From: UBA11865 sp035686605
GTDB lineage: Bacteria > Chloroflexota > Anaerolineae > Promineifilales > Promineifilaceae
Assembly: GCA_035686605.1 (NCBI GenBank)
Contig: DASRZI010000439.1
Span: 1-5,448 of the forward strand
Direction: 5' to 3'
DNA: 5,448 nucleotides
The translations under genes and the position numbers were made by a program. Positions within the stretch are counted from its first letter, which is position 1. Every line of letters begins with the position of its first letter. Shown piece by piece: positions 1 through 5,448 of this stretch. The notes beneath the pieces were generated by a model. The model saw only the letters and a list, made by a program, of their open reading frames with translations, was not told the DNA's origin and did not search any database.

Positions 1-18
1 ATAATGCCTTAAAGGGTC

Positions 19-35
19 AGTTTACCGAGTAAACT
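19..35. promoter_or_regulatory. Perfect dyad, candidate operator
   Basis: AGTTTAC-CGA-GTAAACT is a 7+7 bp perfect inverted repeat with a 3-bp centre, about 113 bases upstream of the MBL-fold start. The size and symmetry fit a site for a dimeric helix-turn-helix repressor (TetR- or GntR-like). No T-run follows it, which argues against an intrinsic terminator for an upstream gene. The cognate regulator is not in the window, so the role is inferred. Confidence 0.35.
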
Positions 36-133
36 CAATGTAAAAGACGACAGAAATCCATCAGAAGCGATAACAAGAATCAGCAGTGATATCGGTTAAT
101 GATTGAGTGGCAATAGCCGCAGACCGTCGTCAC

Positions 134-140
134 AAGGAGA
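134..140 (+). promoter_or_regulatory. Ribosome binding site of MBL-fold gene
   Basis: AAGGAGA lies 7 bases before the ATG at 148. It is the reason for choosing 148 over the in-frame TTG at 103, which would add 15 poorly conserved-looking residues. Confidence 0.75.
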
Positions 141-147
141 AAGCCAG

Positions 148-963
148 ATGACACAAGAAGATCTCTCAGCTTTGGACATGCCCCAACTCGCGGGGGGTTG
201 CAGAGCTTTAACGACCACACCAATCGTCGGAACCCCGCACAGAGAGTATGCAGAGATGTTCGTTCCCGGAGCGGAGGAGCTTGAAGATGGCGAGCTGCGC
301 ATCTCTGTGCTCAGAAGCGGCAATCCCTGGGTCACGCGAGCACAAGCCGCTGCTAGCATCCTGGTAGAAGTTGGCAATCCCGAAAGGGATCTCTTCATTC
401 TCGATCTCGGCGCCGGTTCGTTAGCCATCTTCGCCAGCCTAAACCTACCAGTGAACAAGCTGGACAAAGTGTTCTTAACGCACCTCCACGCCGACCACAC
501 GGCTGACCTGATCACCCTTTTTGGGAGTTATCGCAAGGCTGGACGGGCCGGGCCGGTATACGTCTGGGGACCAAGCGGCTCTGAGCCAAAGTTTGGCACA
601 AAGCAGATTGTAGAGCATATCGCCGTCGCATGTGCCTGGGACTCCAAGAGCACACGAGGTGTCCACAGCAATGAGAGCTTTCAAATGATCGCGACCGAAT
701 TTGACTTCCGCCAACAACAAGTCGTATATGACCAGAACGGAGTGAAGGTGACCGCCTTCCCAGTTATCCACGCGCTGGATGGTGCTGTGGGCTACCGCAT
801 TGACTTTGCGAGTCTTACCTTTGTCCATTCCGGTGACACGCGTCCTACTCGAACCCTTGTCGAAGCCTGCGCAGGTGACGTCGATTTAGTCATACTCGAA
901 TGCTTTCCACCTGCGGAGATTTTCGCGAAGTCGATGGATCTGCCGCTCGGCGAGCCACGCTGA
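148..963 (+). CDS. MBL-fold metallo-hydrolase (GntH-like), N-terminal part of a frameshifted gene
   Basis: This is the N-terminal 271 residues of a metallo-beta-lactamase fold hydrolase of the tRNase Z/arylsulfatase-like type. Numbering from the ATG at 148, the metal-binding HxHxDH motif is H112-L-H114-A-D116-H117, followed by H208 (VIHALDG) and D230 (HSGDTRPT). The sixth element, the last His, lies beyond the frame break. The segments YVWGPSGSEP, EFDF, VVYDQNGVKVT and TFVHSGDTRP match the subgroup often annotated as GntH, named from guanitoxin biosynthesis. No other guanitoxin gene is visible, so that pathway is not implied and the substrate is unknown. There is no signal peptide, so it should act in the cytoplasm. 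The frame ends prematurely at TGA 961-963 after the off-family tail LPLGEPR. A one-base deletion around 954-956 explains this, because homology resumes immediately in another frame. Confidence 0.8.
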   Translation: MTQEDLSALDMPQLAGGCRALTTTPIVGTPHREYAEMFVPGAEELEDGELRISVLRSGNPWVTRAQAAASILVEVGNPERDLFILDLGAGSLAIFASLNLPVNKLDKVFLTHLHADHTADLITLFGSYRKAGRAGPVYVWGPSGSEPKFGTKQIVEHIAVACAWDSKSTRGVHSNESFQMIATEFDFRQQQVVYDQNGVKVTAFPVIHALDGAVGYRIDFASLTFVHSGDTRPTRTLVEACAGDVDLVILECFPPAEIFAKSMDLPLGEPR

Positions 964-1307
964 TACTTACCCAAGGGCATACAATGCCCACCACTGCAGG
1001 TAAAGTATTCAGCCTGGTAAAACCACGCATGGCCGGCTTGTGGCACACCGTCTTCACACCCACAATCGTGCCCATCGTCCTCCAGTCGCTGCGCAAGGTA
1101 TACGATGGACCAGTGGTGCAAACCCAGGACTTGACAGTCTTCAACGTCAACTCGGATGCAGTGATCGTCCGGCAGGCGCACGTCTCGCCCCAAGCACAAC
1201 CCATTGCCGGCGCACCCACCATCGAGCCAACGGTGGGACAACGGCCGGTGGATCCTGTCTGGTGGGCTGAGGCGCTCCTTCCGATTGACGACGTAGTCGG
1301 GTTATGA
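955..1307 (+). pseudogene. MBL-fold metallo-hydrolase, C-terminal part of the same frameshifted gene
   Basis: Continuation of the preceding gene in a different frame, reading ATLILTQGHTMPTTAGKVF and ending at TGA 1305-1307. The His of QGHTMPT (codon 978-980) corresponds to the last metal ligand of the fold (H270 in the ElaC-type tRNase Z pattern). The rest (KPRMAGLWHT, then WWAEALLP) resembles the C-terminal helix and tail of the family. Span 148-1307 is 1160 bases; restoring one base gives 387 codons, a protein of 386 residues. An in-frame ATG exists at 984, but it follows the metal-binding His, has no ribosome binding site and would yield only a non-functional stub. Without this piece the upstream product lacks a complete metal centre, so the gene as written is probably inactive. 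Confidence 0.7.
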
Positions 1308-1578
1308 GGGTAAAATCGGAGTAATCATAGTTCTCGGAAAGGTGGATCATGCTCGAAGCAGCTGCGTCCACTTCTGATGTTCGGAGACGAGAGTCCGATA
1401 CCTCGTTCCGGACAAAAAAGCATGGAGATCTATTTTGAGGATGGTTTGCTGAAAAACATTATTGGACCTTGGATCTTACCGTCGCGATCAAACCCGCACC
1501 ATAAGCAGTACAGTTCGTTTTCTACCTAATCCCGCGCTTAGTCTCTGGAGTGCAATAATGAAGCGATATGGAAGGGAG

Positions 1579-1615
1579 ACGTCGCCAGGGGACTGACGTT
1601 GCGAGCGGACTCGTA
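1579..1615 (+). other. Two abutting hairpins in a G-rich block, possible structured RNA
   Basis: Hairpin 1 pairs ACGTC (1579-1583) with GACGT (1595-1599) around an 11-base loop. Hairpin 2 starts on the very next base and pairs TGCGAG (1600-1605) with CTCGTA (1610-1615) around a CGGA tetraloop, with one G-U pair. The 3' flank to 1648 is G-rich (GGACTAGGGTGAGG, then GCGGCGGG). The block lies upstream of the promoter at 1700-1728, so it would not be in that gene's leader. Strand and role are uncertain. Confidence 0.25.
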
Positions 1616-1699
1616 GTGCCTGAGGACTAGGGTGAGGTAGCGGCGGGTAAATGATACAGCAGCCAGCTGAACAGATATTTATTGCGAAACAATCGATAC

Positions 1700-1728
1700 T
1701 GGACAAAATCGAGCCCGCTTATTATGAT
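1700..1728 (+). promoter_or_regulatory. Sigma70-type promoter of the exported beta-sandwich protein gene
   Basis: TGGACA (1700-1705, 5 of 6 to TTGACA) and TATGAT (1723-1728, 5 of 6 to TATAAT) are separated by exactly 17 bases. Transcription would start near 1735, leaving a leader of about 32 bases before the ATG at 1767. Confidence 0.5.
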
Positions 1729-1755
1729 GTAGGAAGTAATCTTGTCGAGAGCCAT

Positions 1756-1762
1756 AAGGGGG
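1756..1762 (+). promoter_or_regulatory. Ribosome binding site for the gene at 1767
   Basis: AAGGGGG lies 4 bases before the ATG at 1767. Together with the hydrophobic segment directly downstream it supports this start over the overlapping frame that begins at 1742. Confidence 0.6.
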
Positions 1763-1766
1763 CGAG

Positions 1767-2024
1767 ATGGAAAGAAAGAGACGATTACATTTGCTGATCG
1801 GATTCACCCTAGGGGCCGTAGTCCTTATTATACTGATGCTAGGTGTTTTTCCGATAACTGCCATGTCCGTGGCGTTGACGAGCACCATGGAGCCTCAGAC
1901 GCAGGAACCGAGGTCGTTCACCGATAGCGCAACCCTCGAACCGATCGCTCTCTTACCAATGCTACGTCGCGATCCTACTCCAATCCCTACACCAACCCCA
2001 GCTCCCAACCTCAGCGCCGCATAG
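1767..2024 (+). CDS. Exported or anchored protein, N-terminal part of a frameshifted gene: membrane segment and Pro/Thr linker
   Basis: 85 residues. The start is basic (MERKRRLH), followed by a hydrophobic segment at about residues 9-35 (LLIGFTLGAVVLIILMLG and on) that can act as an uncleaved anchor or signal peptide. A polar stretch follows, then a Pro/Thr linker (DPTPIPTPTPAPN). Such linkers usually separate a membrane anchor from an extracellular domain. Here the frame stops at TAG 2022-2024 just after the linker, while the expected domain is found at once in the next frame. Both frames are open between 1879 and 2021, so the break can be placed only approximately. The linker composition is the best guide and puts it near 1998-2021. 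I do not recognise a named gene. Confidence 0.7.
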   Translation: MERKRRLHLLIGFTLGAVVLIILMLGVFPITAMSVALTSTMEPQTQEPRSFTDSATLEPIALLPMLRRDPTPIPTPTPAPNLSAA

Positions 2025-2025
2025 T

Positions 2026-2640
2026 ATTCTGCTCAATGGTGGTTTTGAACAAGGCCCAGTGGTTTGGGATGAGTATTCGAGCAACGGCTGGCAATTGATC
2101 CTACAGGATATCGATTTACCCGAGTCACCACACAATGGAAGTTGGGCTGCCTGGCTAGGAGGAGATGCAAACGAAGCTTCAATTTTGTCGCAGGATATTT
2201 ACCTCGCTGCTAGCGCGAGAACGCTGCGCTATTGGCATTGGATCGATTCAGAGGATATCTGTGATCCTGATTATGATATCGCCGGTGTGCTTATTAATGA
2301 CACGGCCGTCGATGCTTTCCTGCTCTGCGAAGCCGGGAATACAAACGGCTGGAGATTGAGAACTGTCGACTTAAACGCCTATGTTGGTCAGAATGTAATA
2401 CTGGAAATCGCCGCCTTTACAGACAATATTCTAAACAGCAATCTGTTCATCGATGACGTATCTCTGGGAAGTAATTCTCATTTCGAAGCTGGGAAAACAT
2501 CAGGCGAATCAGCTTACATGATTTCCAAACCTGAATCATTGATTTCCAGTGAACCTGGGGGAGAGGTTGAGGAACTTTTCAGTGGCTACCGGCTTTTATT
2601 CAAGAACTTCATTGCTGCCCAGTCTAGGAATCGCCATTGA
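2026..2640 (+). CDS. Extracellular beta-sandwich (carbohydrate-binding-like) domain, C-terminal part of the same gene
   Basis: The frame begins ILLNGGFEQGPVVWDEYSS and ends at TGA 2638-2640. The pattern 'NGGFE-G-W' near the start, SQDIYL in the middle, W-R-VDLNAYVGQNVILEI and the closing LFIDDVSLGS is typical of galactose-binding-like jelly-roll modules (CBM4/9-like) on secreted proteins. Two Cys (in DICDPDYD and FLLCEAGN) could form a disulfide. The domain ends near 2475 and is followed by about 55 polar residues that match nothing I know. A GTG at 2059 could start a 193-residue product, but it has no Shine-Dalgarno and would cut off the first strand, so it is unlikely to be the real start. 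Removing one base joins this piece to the one at 1767: 873 bases, 290 residues. The ligand is unknown; a surface adhesion or sugar-binding role is inferred. Confidence 0.65.
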   Translation: MLLNGGFEQGPVVWDEYSSNGWQLILQDIDLPESPHNGSWAAWLGGDANEASILSQDIYLAASARTLRYWHWIDSEDICDPDYDIAGVLINDTAVDAFLLCEAGNTNGWRLRTVDLNAYVGQNVILEIAAFTDNILNSNLFIDDVSLGSNSHFEAGKTSGESAYMISKPESLISSEPGGEVEELFSGYRLLFKNFIAAQSRNRH

Positions 2641-2677
2641 GGATCGTGGTCACAAAAACCATGGTCTGATCTCAGCC

Positions 2678-3256
2678 TCAATCTAGATCCGTCACACAGC
2701 GAAAGCCAACCTTGTGACGAGTGTAGTCAGATGTATTCTCGCCGCGGTTGCTGCTTCGCAGGTCATCCGGCGTATCTAGCCAGCATCTCCCTTTTGGAAT
2801 ATGTGACTGACCTTCGTCTGGACGGCGCGGGTTTTCCTGAGCGTCATGAGAATAGTAGCTAAACCAGTCCGCCACCCACTCCCTTACATTGCCGGCCATG
2901 TCCATTGCGCCGTTCCAGCTTACGCCGGTTGGGAAGCTGCCAACTGGCGCAGTCTCCGGATAACCATCATCGTAAGATGGATCGACAACGCCGTATGCAC
3001 AGGAAGCATCGCAGTAGTTGACGCGCGAAGACTCGAACTCTTCTCCCCATGGGAATGTCAGGCTATCTGGTCCCCGGGCAGCATGTTCCCACTCAGCCTC
3101 AGTTGGAAGGCGTCCACCCGCCCACGAGCAATACGTCACGACCTGGTCCCGCGTGATCCAGACAACGGGATAGTCCGAATAGGCTGGATCACCGAGGTAG
3201 GTCTCTCGGGTGAAAGAAGACTCATCGGATGGGGGTGAACATGGTTTGTCTTCGAC
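2678..3256 (-). CDS. FGE/SUMF1-like domain protein, C-terminal part after an in-frame TGA
   Basis: Continuation, in the same frame, of the gene that starts at 3655. It reads VEDKPCSPPSDESS at the start and ends at TGA 2678-2680. Core motifs of the formylglycine-generating enzyme family are present: VTYCSWAGGRLPTEAEWEHA, FPWGEEF, VNYCD, APVGSFPTGVSWNGAMDMAG, NVREWVADW, DTPDDLRSSNRG and a final VGFRCV. The usual RGGSW is here KGRCW. The paired Cys of true formylglycine-generating enzymes (the CxxxxC of human FGE, in the stretch after RGGSW) are absent, so sulfatase activation is unlikely. The fold is related to C-type lectins and is often reused for binding or protein modification. If translated alone, the first Met is at 3139, inside the domain and without a ribosome binding site. 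This piece is probably not made separately. Confidence 0.65.
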   Translation of the reverse strand, partial: VEDKPCSPPSDESSFTRETYLGDPAYSDYPVVWITRDQVVTYCSWAGGRLPTEAEWEHAARGPDSLTFPWGEEFESSRVNYCDASCAYGVVDPSYDDGYPETAPVGSFPTGVSWNGAMDMAGNVREWVADWFSYYSHDAQENPRRPDEGQSHIPKGRCWLDTPDDLRSSNRGENTSDYTRHKVGFRCVTDLD

Positions 3257-3655
3257 TCAGCGCTGGTATTGCCCGTTTGTGACCTTGGTGCGGTCAATCC
3301 AGAAGGCATCGAGCACAACTGGATGAGCGGGCATTTCGTTGGCGAAAGGAGCTCCCTGACACACGCCGTTTTCCACGCTGCCTTTTAATTGCCTGCAAAG
3401 TTGAATGGCGTAGCGCATACCGAGGTAATCAATCCCCATCAAGAACTCCCCGGAAGGTACAAATACCATCGCTGCCCCATCCGTTTGCCGCTGGCTGGTA
3501 TCTCCCAATTGGGGCTTAGTTTCAAATAGACCAGTAGGAGCGCATTGACATAGCGCGCCCGCAACTATGCCTAGCAGCAAGATAAGGAGAGAATTGGTGG
3601 CGCGGTGATTTTTAATGGTGATTCTCCAAACCTGTCGCACGCGACCCCTGGTCAT
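3257..3655 (-). CDS. Exported FGE/SUMF1-like protein, N-terminal part, stopped by TGA at codon 133
   Basis: 132 residues before TGA 3257-3259. Residues 1-21 are basic and polar, and 22-36 (SLLILLLGIVAGALC) are a signal-peptide core. C36 and C38 follow, but neither sits in a good lipobox, so lipoprotein status is doubtful. The FGE domain starts at M63 (MVFVPSGEFLMG) and reaches the hallmark AFWIDRTKVTNGQYQR before the stop. In relatives the next residue is usually Cys, paired with the Cys six residues on (C139 here). The whole reading frame is 325 codons plus stop, a normal length. The ATG at 3655 has no clear Shine-Dalgarno. Inside the gene, GGAG (3624-3627) lies 7 bases before an ATT codon (3614-3616) that would give a compact start MKNHRATNSLL, but ATT starts are rare. 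The upstream neighbour is the ABC gene, same strand, 181 bases away. Confidence 0.65.
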   Translation of the reverse strand: MTRGRVRQVWRITIKNHRATNSLLILLLGIVAGALCQCAPTGLFETKPQLGDTSQRQTDGAAMVFVPSGEFLMGIDYLGMRYAIQLCRQLKGSVENGVCQGAPFANEMPAHPVVLDAFWIDRTKVTNGQYQR

Positions 3656-3676
3656 TCACAACGAAAAGTCTGGAAA

Positions 3677-3682
3677 ATTATA
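3677..3682 (-). promoter_or_regulatory. Possible -10 element of the FGE-like gene
   Basis: A consensus TATAAT on the minus strand lies 21 bases before the ATG at 3655, in an A/T-rich stretch. At 15-18 bases further upstream no hexamer resembles TTGACA. If real, the leader would be only about 14 bases. The 181-base gap to the ABC stop codon makes a separate promoter plausible. Confidence 0.25.
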
Positions 3683-3836
3683 AATTAATCTTGCCCACCC
3701 TTTGATCCCCAATATACATGATTCAAAAATGGCGGGAGATGAATTTCGCATGGAGGGAGTGAGAAGTCAACGGGTAAGAAGACTGTTGCATATTGACCAA
3801 CACGAGACTGAAAAATTGGGCGGCATCTTTGTGTTT

Positions 3837-5448
3837 CTATGCCATCTCATTCCGGTATTGGCTCAAGTGCATCCGGTAATAGAATCCTTTCTCGGCCAAC
3901 AGCGACTGGTGGTTGCCACGCTCGATTATCCGGCCGCCGTCGATGACCAGCACCTGGTCGGCCGAATGGATGGTGCTCAGCCGGTGTGCAATGACGAAAG
4001 CTGTCCGGCCGGCCATCAGCTGCAGCAAGGCCGCCTGCAGCAGCATCTCCGTCCGCGTATCTACACTGCTGGTAGCTTCGTCCAGGATCAAGATTCGCGG
4101 GTCGGCCAGGATGGCCCGGGCGATAGCCAACAGCTGCCGCTGACCCTGGCTGAAATTATGGCCCTGCTCGGATAGAACCGTCTGGTAACCTAGGGGTAGA
4201 TGGCGAATGAACCAATCCGCGTTAGCCAATTTTGCCGCCGCCGCCACTTCCTCGTCAGTCGCGTCCAACCGGCCGTACCGGATATTCTCCATCACCGTGC
4301 TTGAAAAGAGGAACGTATCCTGCAAGACAATGCCCAGCTGTTTGCGAATCGAAGCCTGTTCCACCTGGCGAATGTCCTGCCCGTCAATGGTGATGGACCC
4401 ACCGTCCACATCGTAGAAGCGGCTCAGTAAGTTGATAATAGTCGTCTTGCCCGCCCCCGTCGGACCCACTAGGGCGACTGTCTGGCCCGGTTTGGCTTCC
4501 AGGCTGACATCAGCCAGCACTGGTTTGTCCGGATCGTAGCCAAAGGTCACCCGGTCAAAAACCACCGAACCCTGCACCTTAGCCAGCGGCCTGGCGCCCG
4601 GCCGGTCGGGCACCGATGGAGCCGTGTCCAACACTTCAAAAATGCGCTCTGCACCGGCCAAGGCTGACTGCAGATGATTGTAAAGCATGGCGATGCCGCG
4701 CAACGGCCGGAAGAAGTTCATGATGTAGACCACAAAGGTGGCGATCACTCCCACGGTAACGATGCCTTCCAAGGCCAGCCATCCACCCAGCAAGGCCGTG
4801 GCGGCGATGGTGATAGTGCTCATGGTAGTGAACATCGGCCCCAGCGCGGCTGTGATAATGTCTGCTTTGGTCCCAGAACGCCGGTTCATGCCATTGACCA
4901 CTTCGAATTGGGCCAACGTATCCAAAGCCCGGGCAAAGGCTTGTACAACGCGAATACCGGAGATGTTTTCTTCCATGACCGCGTTCATCGAACCCAGATA
5001 TTGCTGCACTTCGCGGAAGGCGACGCGACTGCGGCGAGTAACCAGCATGGTGATATAGAGCATGAGAGGCAGCAATATCAGCGCTCCCAGGGCCAGCTGC
5101 CAGCTCAAGATGAACATGGCCACCATGATGCCGCCCAACAACAGGATATTGGTAATAAACTGGACCAGGCCATTCGATAGGACTTGATTGATGGCCTCGG
5201 TGTCGTTGGTGACACGGCTCATCAGGTCGCCAACCCTGTTCTGGTCGTGATAGGCCATGGACAAGATCTGTAGATGGTTGAATAATTCGACTCGTATGTC
5301 GGCCACTACTCGCTGGGCGATCTGGACCATCAATACTCCGTAAACAATAGCTGCCAAGCCGCCAACAAATAGAACCACCAGCATGATGATTGATATCCGG
5401 GCAAGTCCAGTTATGTCGCCGGGTAAGATATAGCTGTCGATAGCCCGG
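3837..5448 (-). CDS. Half ABC exporter (fused permease and ATPase), 5' end beyond the window
   Basis: Multidrug/lipid-type ABC half transporter: a six-helix membrane domain fused to an ATPase, working in the inner membrane as a dimer. The frame is open to the right edge. The 21 codons before the first visible Met (5384) read RAIDSYILPGDITGLARI and fit the family's first extracellular loop, so the N-terminus is missing. Numbering from that Met: membrane domain about 1-240; Walker A GPTGAGKTT at 307-315 with K313; Q-loop Q355; signature FSQGQ at 411-415 in place of LSGGQ; Walker B LILDE with D435 and catalytic E436; H-loop H467. All ATPase residues are intact. The variant signature and HNFSQGQRQLLAIARA context resemble the BmrD/YheH side of heterodimeric exporters, whose partner is usually encoded next door, here probably beyond 5448. 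The stop is TAG 3837-3839. The substrate cannot be read from the sequence. Confidence 0.92.
   Translation of the reverse strand, partial: RAIDSYILPGDITGLARISIIMLVVLFVGGLAAIVYGVLMVQIAQRVVADIRVELFNHLQILSMAYHDQNRVGDLMSRVTNDTEAINQVLSNGLVQFITNILLLGGIMVAMFILSWQLALGALILLPLMLYITMLVTRRSRVAFREVQQYLGSMNAVMEENISGIRVVQAFARALDTLAQFEVVNGMNRRSGTKADIITAALGPMFTTMSTITIAATALLGGWLALEGIVTVGVIATFVVYIMNFFRPLRGIAMLYNHLQSALAGAERIFEVLDTAPSVPDRPGARPLAKVQGSVVFDRVTFGYDPDKPVLADVSLEAKPGQTVALVGPTGAGKTTIINLLSRFYDVDGGSITIDGQDIRQVEQASIRKQLGIVLQDTFLFSSTVMENIRYGRLDATDEEVAAAAKLANADWFIRHLPLGYQTVLSEQGHNFSQGQRQLLAIARAILADPRILILDEATSSVDTRTEMLLQAALLQLMAGRTAFVIAHRLSTIHSADQVLVIDGGRIIERGNHQSLLAEKGFYYRMHLSQYRNEMA

Larger units (their letters stand above)
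1..147 (+). other. 5' leader region without a gene
   Basis: This stretch precedes the MBL-fold gene. It holds a perfect inverted repeat at 19-35 and a Shine-Dalgarno sequence at 134-140. No -35/-10 pair with good spacing could be picked out. A TTG at 103 is in frame with the downstream gene but has no ribosome binding site, so I treat 103-147 as untranslated. The end of an upstream gene could lie at the very left edge, but too little is visible to tell. Confidence 0.5.
1308..1766. other. 459-base region without a convincing gene
   Basis: No terminator-like hairpin with a T-run follows the MBL gene. A frame on + has no stop from 1314 to the TAA at 1527-1529 and from ATG 1377 would encode 50 residues (MFGDESPIPRSGQKS...YSSFST). 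It has no Shine-Dalgarno and I do not recognise it, so it is not called. A second tiny frame starts at 1349 (29 residues) behind a purine-rich stretch and also looks fortuitous. At 1575-1655 the sequence becomes G-rich and can form two abutting hairpins. The last 70 bases carry the promoter and ribosome binding site of the next gene. Confidence 0.5.

Noticed and set aside
103..147. TTG at 103 as start of the MBL-fold protein
   Set aside because: There is no ribosome binding site before it, whereas the ATG at 148 has a strong one at good spacing.
792..1241. Minus-strand frame over the MBL frameshift site
   Set aside because: The plus strand carries the metal-binding motifs on both sides of the break. 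The minus product is Cys/Gly/His rich without recognisable motifs.
1990..2024. Programmed +1 ribosomal frameshift in the linker
   Set aside because: No slippery codon followed by a slow or stop codon sits at the expected junction, and no stimulatory structure is evident. An indel is the simpler explanation, given lesions in the neighbouring genes.
2646..2662. Hairpin GTGGT/ACCAT between the two convergent genes as a bidirectional terminator
   Set aside because: The stem is only 5 bp with a G-U pair and no T-run on either side, too weak to call.
2678..3256. FGE/C-type-lectin-like domain as the variable protein of a diversity-generating retroelement
   Set aside because: The C-terminal segment is not enriched in AAY codons, no near-repeat that could serve as a template is visible, and there is no reverse transcriptase or accessory gene in the window.
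3257..3259. TGA read as Trp or Gly under a reassigned genetic code
   Set aside because: TGA also serves as the natural end of the MBL, beta-sandwich and FGE frames, Trp is encoded by TGG throughout, and the long ABC frame contains no internal TGA.
3702..4175. Open frame on the plus strand, 157 codons
   Set aside because: It lies mostly antisense to the end of the ABC ATPase, whose motifs are unmistakable. The translated product has no family character.
4674..5180. Open frame on the plus strand, 168 codons, rich in Asp, His and Gln
   Set aside because: Antisense to the membrane domain of the ABC gene. The composition is what the complement of hydrophobic codons gives.

Overview
The window looks bacterial and most resembles Chloroflexota (Anaerolineae/Caldilineae type). 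The basis is indirect: a Pro/Thr linker leading into an 'NGGFE...W' beta-sandwich domain, a GntH-like metallo-beta-lactamase fold enzyme, a cysteine-rich exported SUMF1/FGE-like protein and a BmrD/YheH-like half ABC exporter are a combination I associate with that phylum. This is inference from family knowledge, not from a search.

Layout. 1-147: leader with a perfect 7-bp dyad (19-35) and a clear ribosome binding site. 148-1307 (+): MBL-fold hydrolase, broken by a one-base deletion near 954-956 that separates the last metal-binding His from the rest. 1308-1766: 459 bases with no convincing gene, holding a short unassigned frame, a G-rich block with two abutting hairpins (1579-1615) and a good sigma70-type promoter (1700-1728). 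1767-2640 (+): membrane-anchored or secreted protein made of a hydrophobic N-terminus, a Pro/Thr linker and an adhesion/carbohydrate-binding-like domain, broken by one extra base in or just after the linker. 2678-3655 (-): exported FGE/SUMF1-domain protein interrupted by an in-frame TGA (3257-3259) at a position that is normally Cys. 3837-5448 (-): intact half ABC exporter running off the right edge.

The first two genes lie on + and the last two on -, so the second and third genes converge with a 37-base gap. Nothing ties the four genes into one pathway. Their shared theme is the cell envelope: two exported proteins and one exporter, plus a cytoplasmic hydrolase. The most notable property is that three consecutive genes each carry exactly one disabling change while their families' motifs are otherwise well kept and the neighbouring ABC gene is clean. 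That means recent decay, sequence error, or (for the TGA only) a remote chance of recoding. I do not see a convincing new biological system here; the hairpin block, the dyad and the Cys-to-TGA change are the items worth checking.
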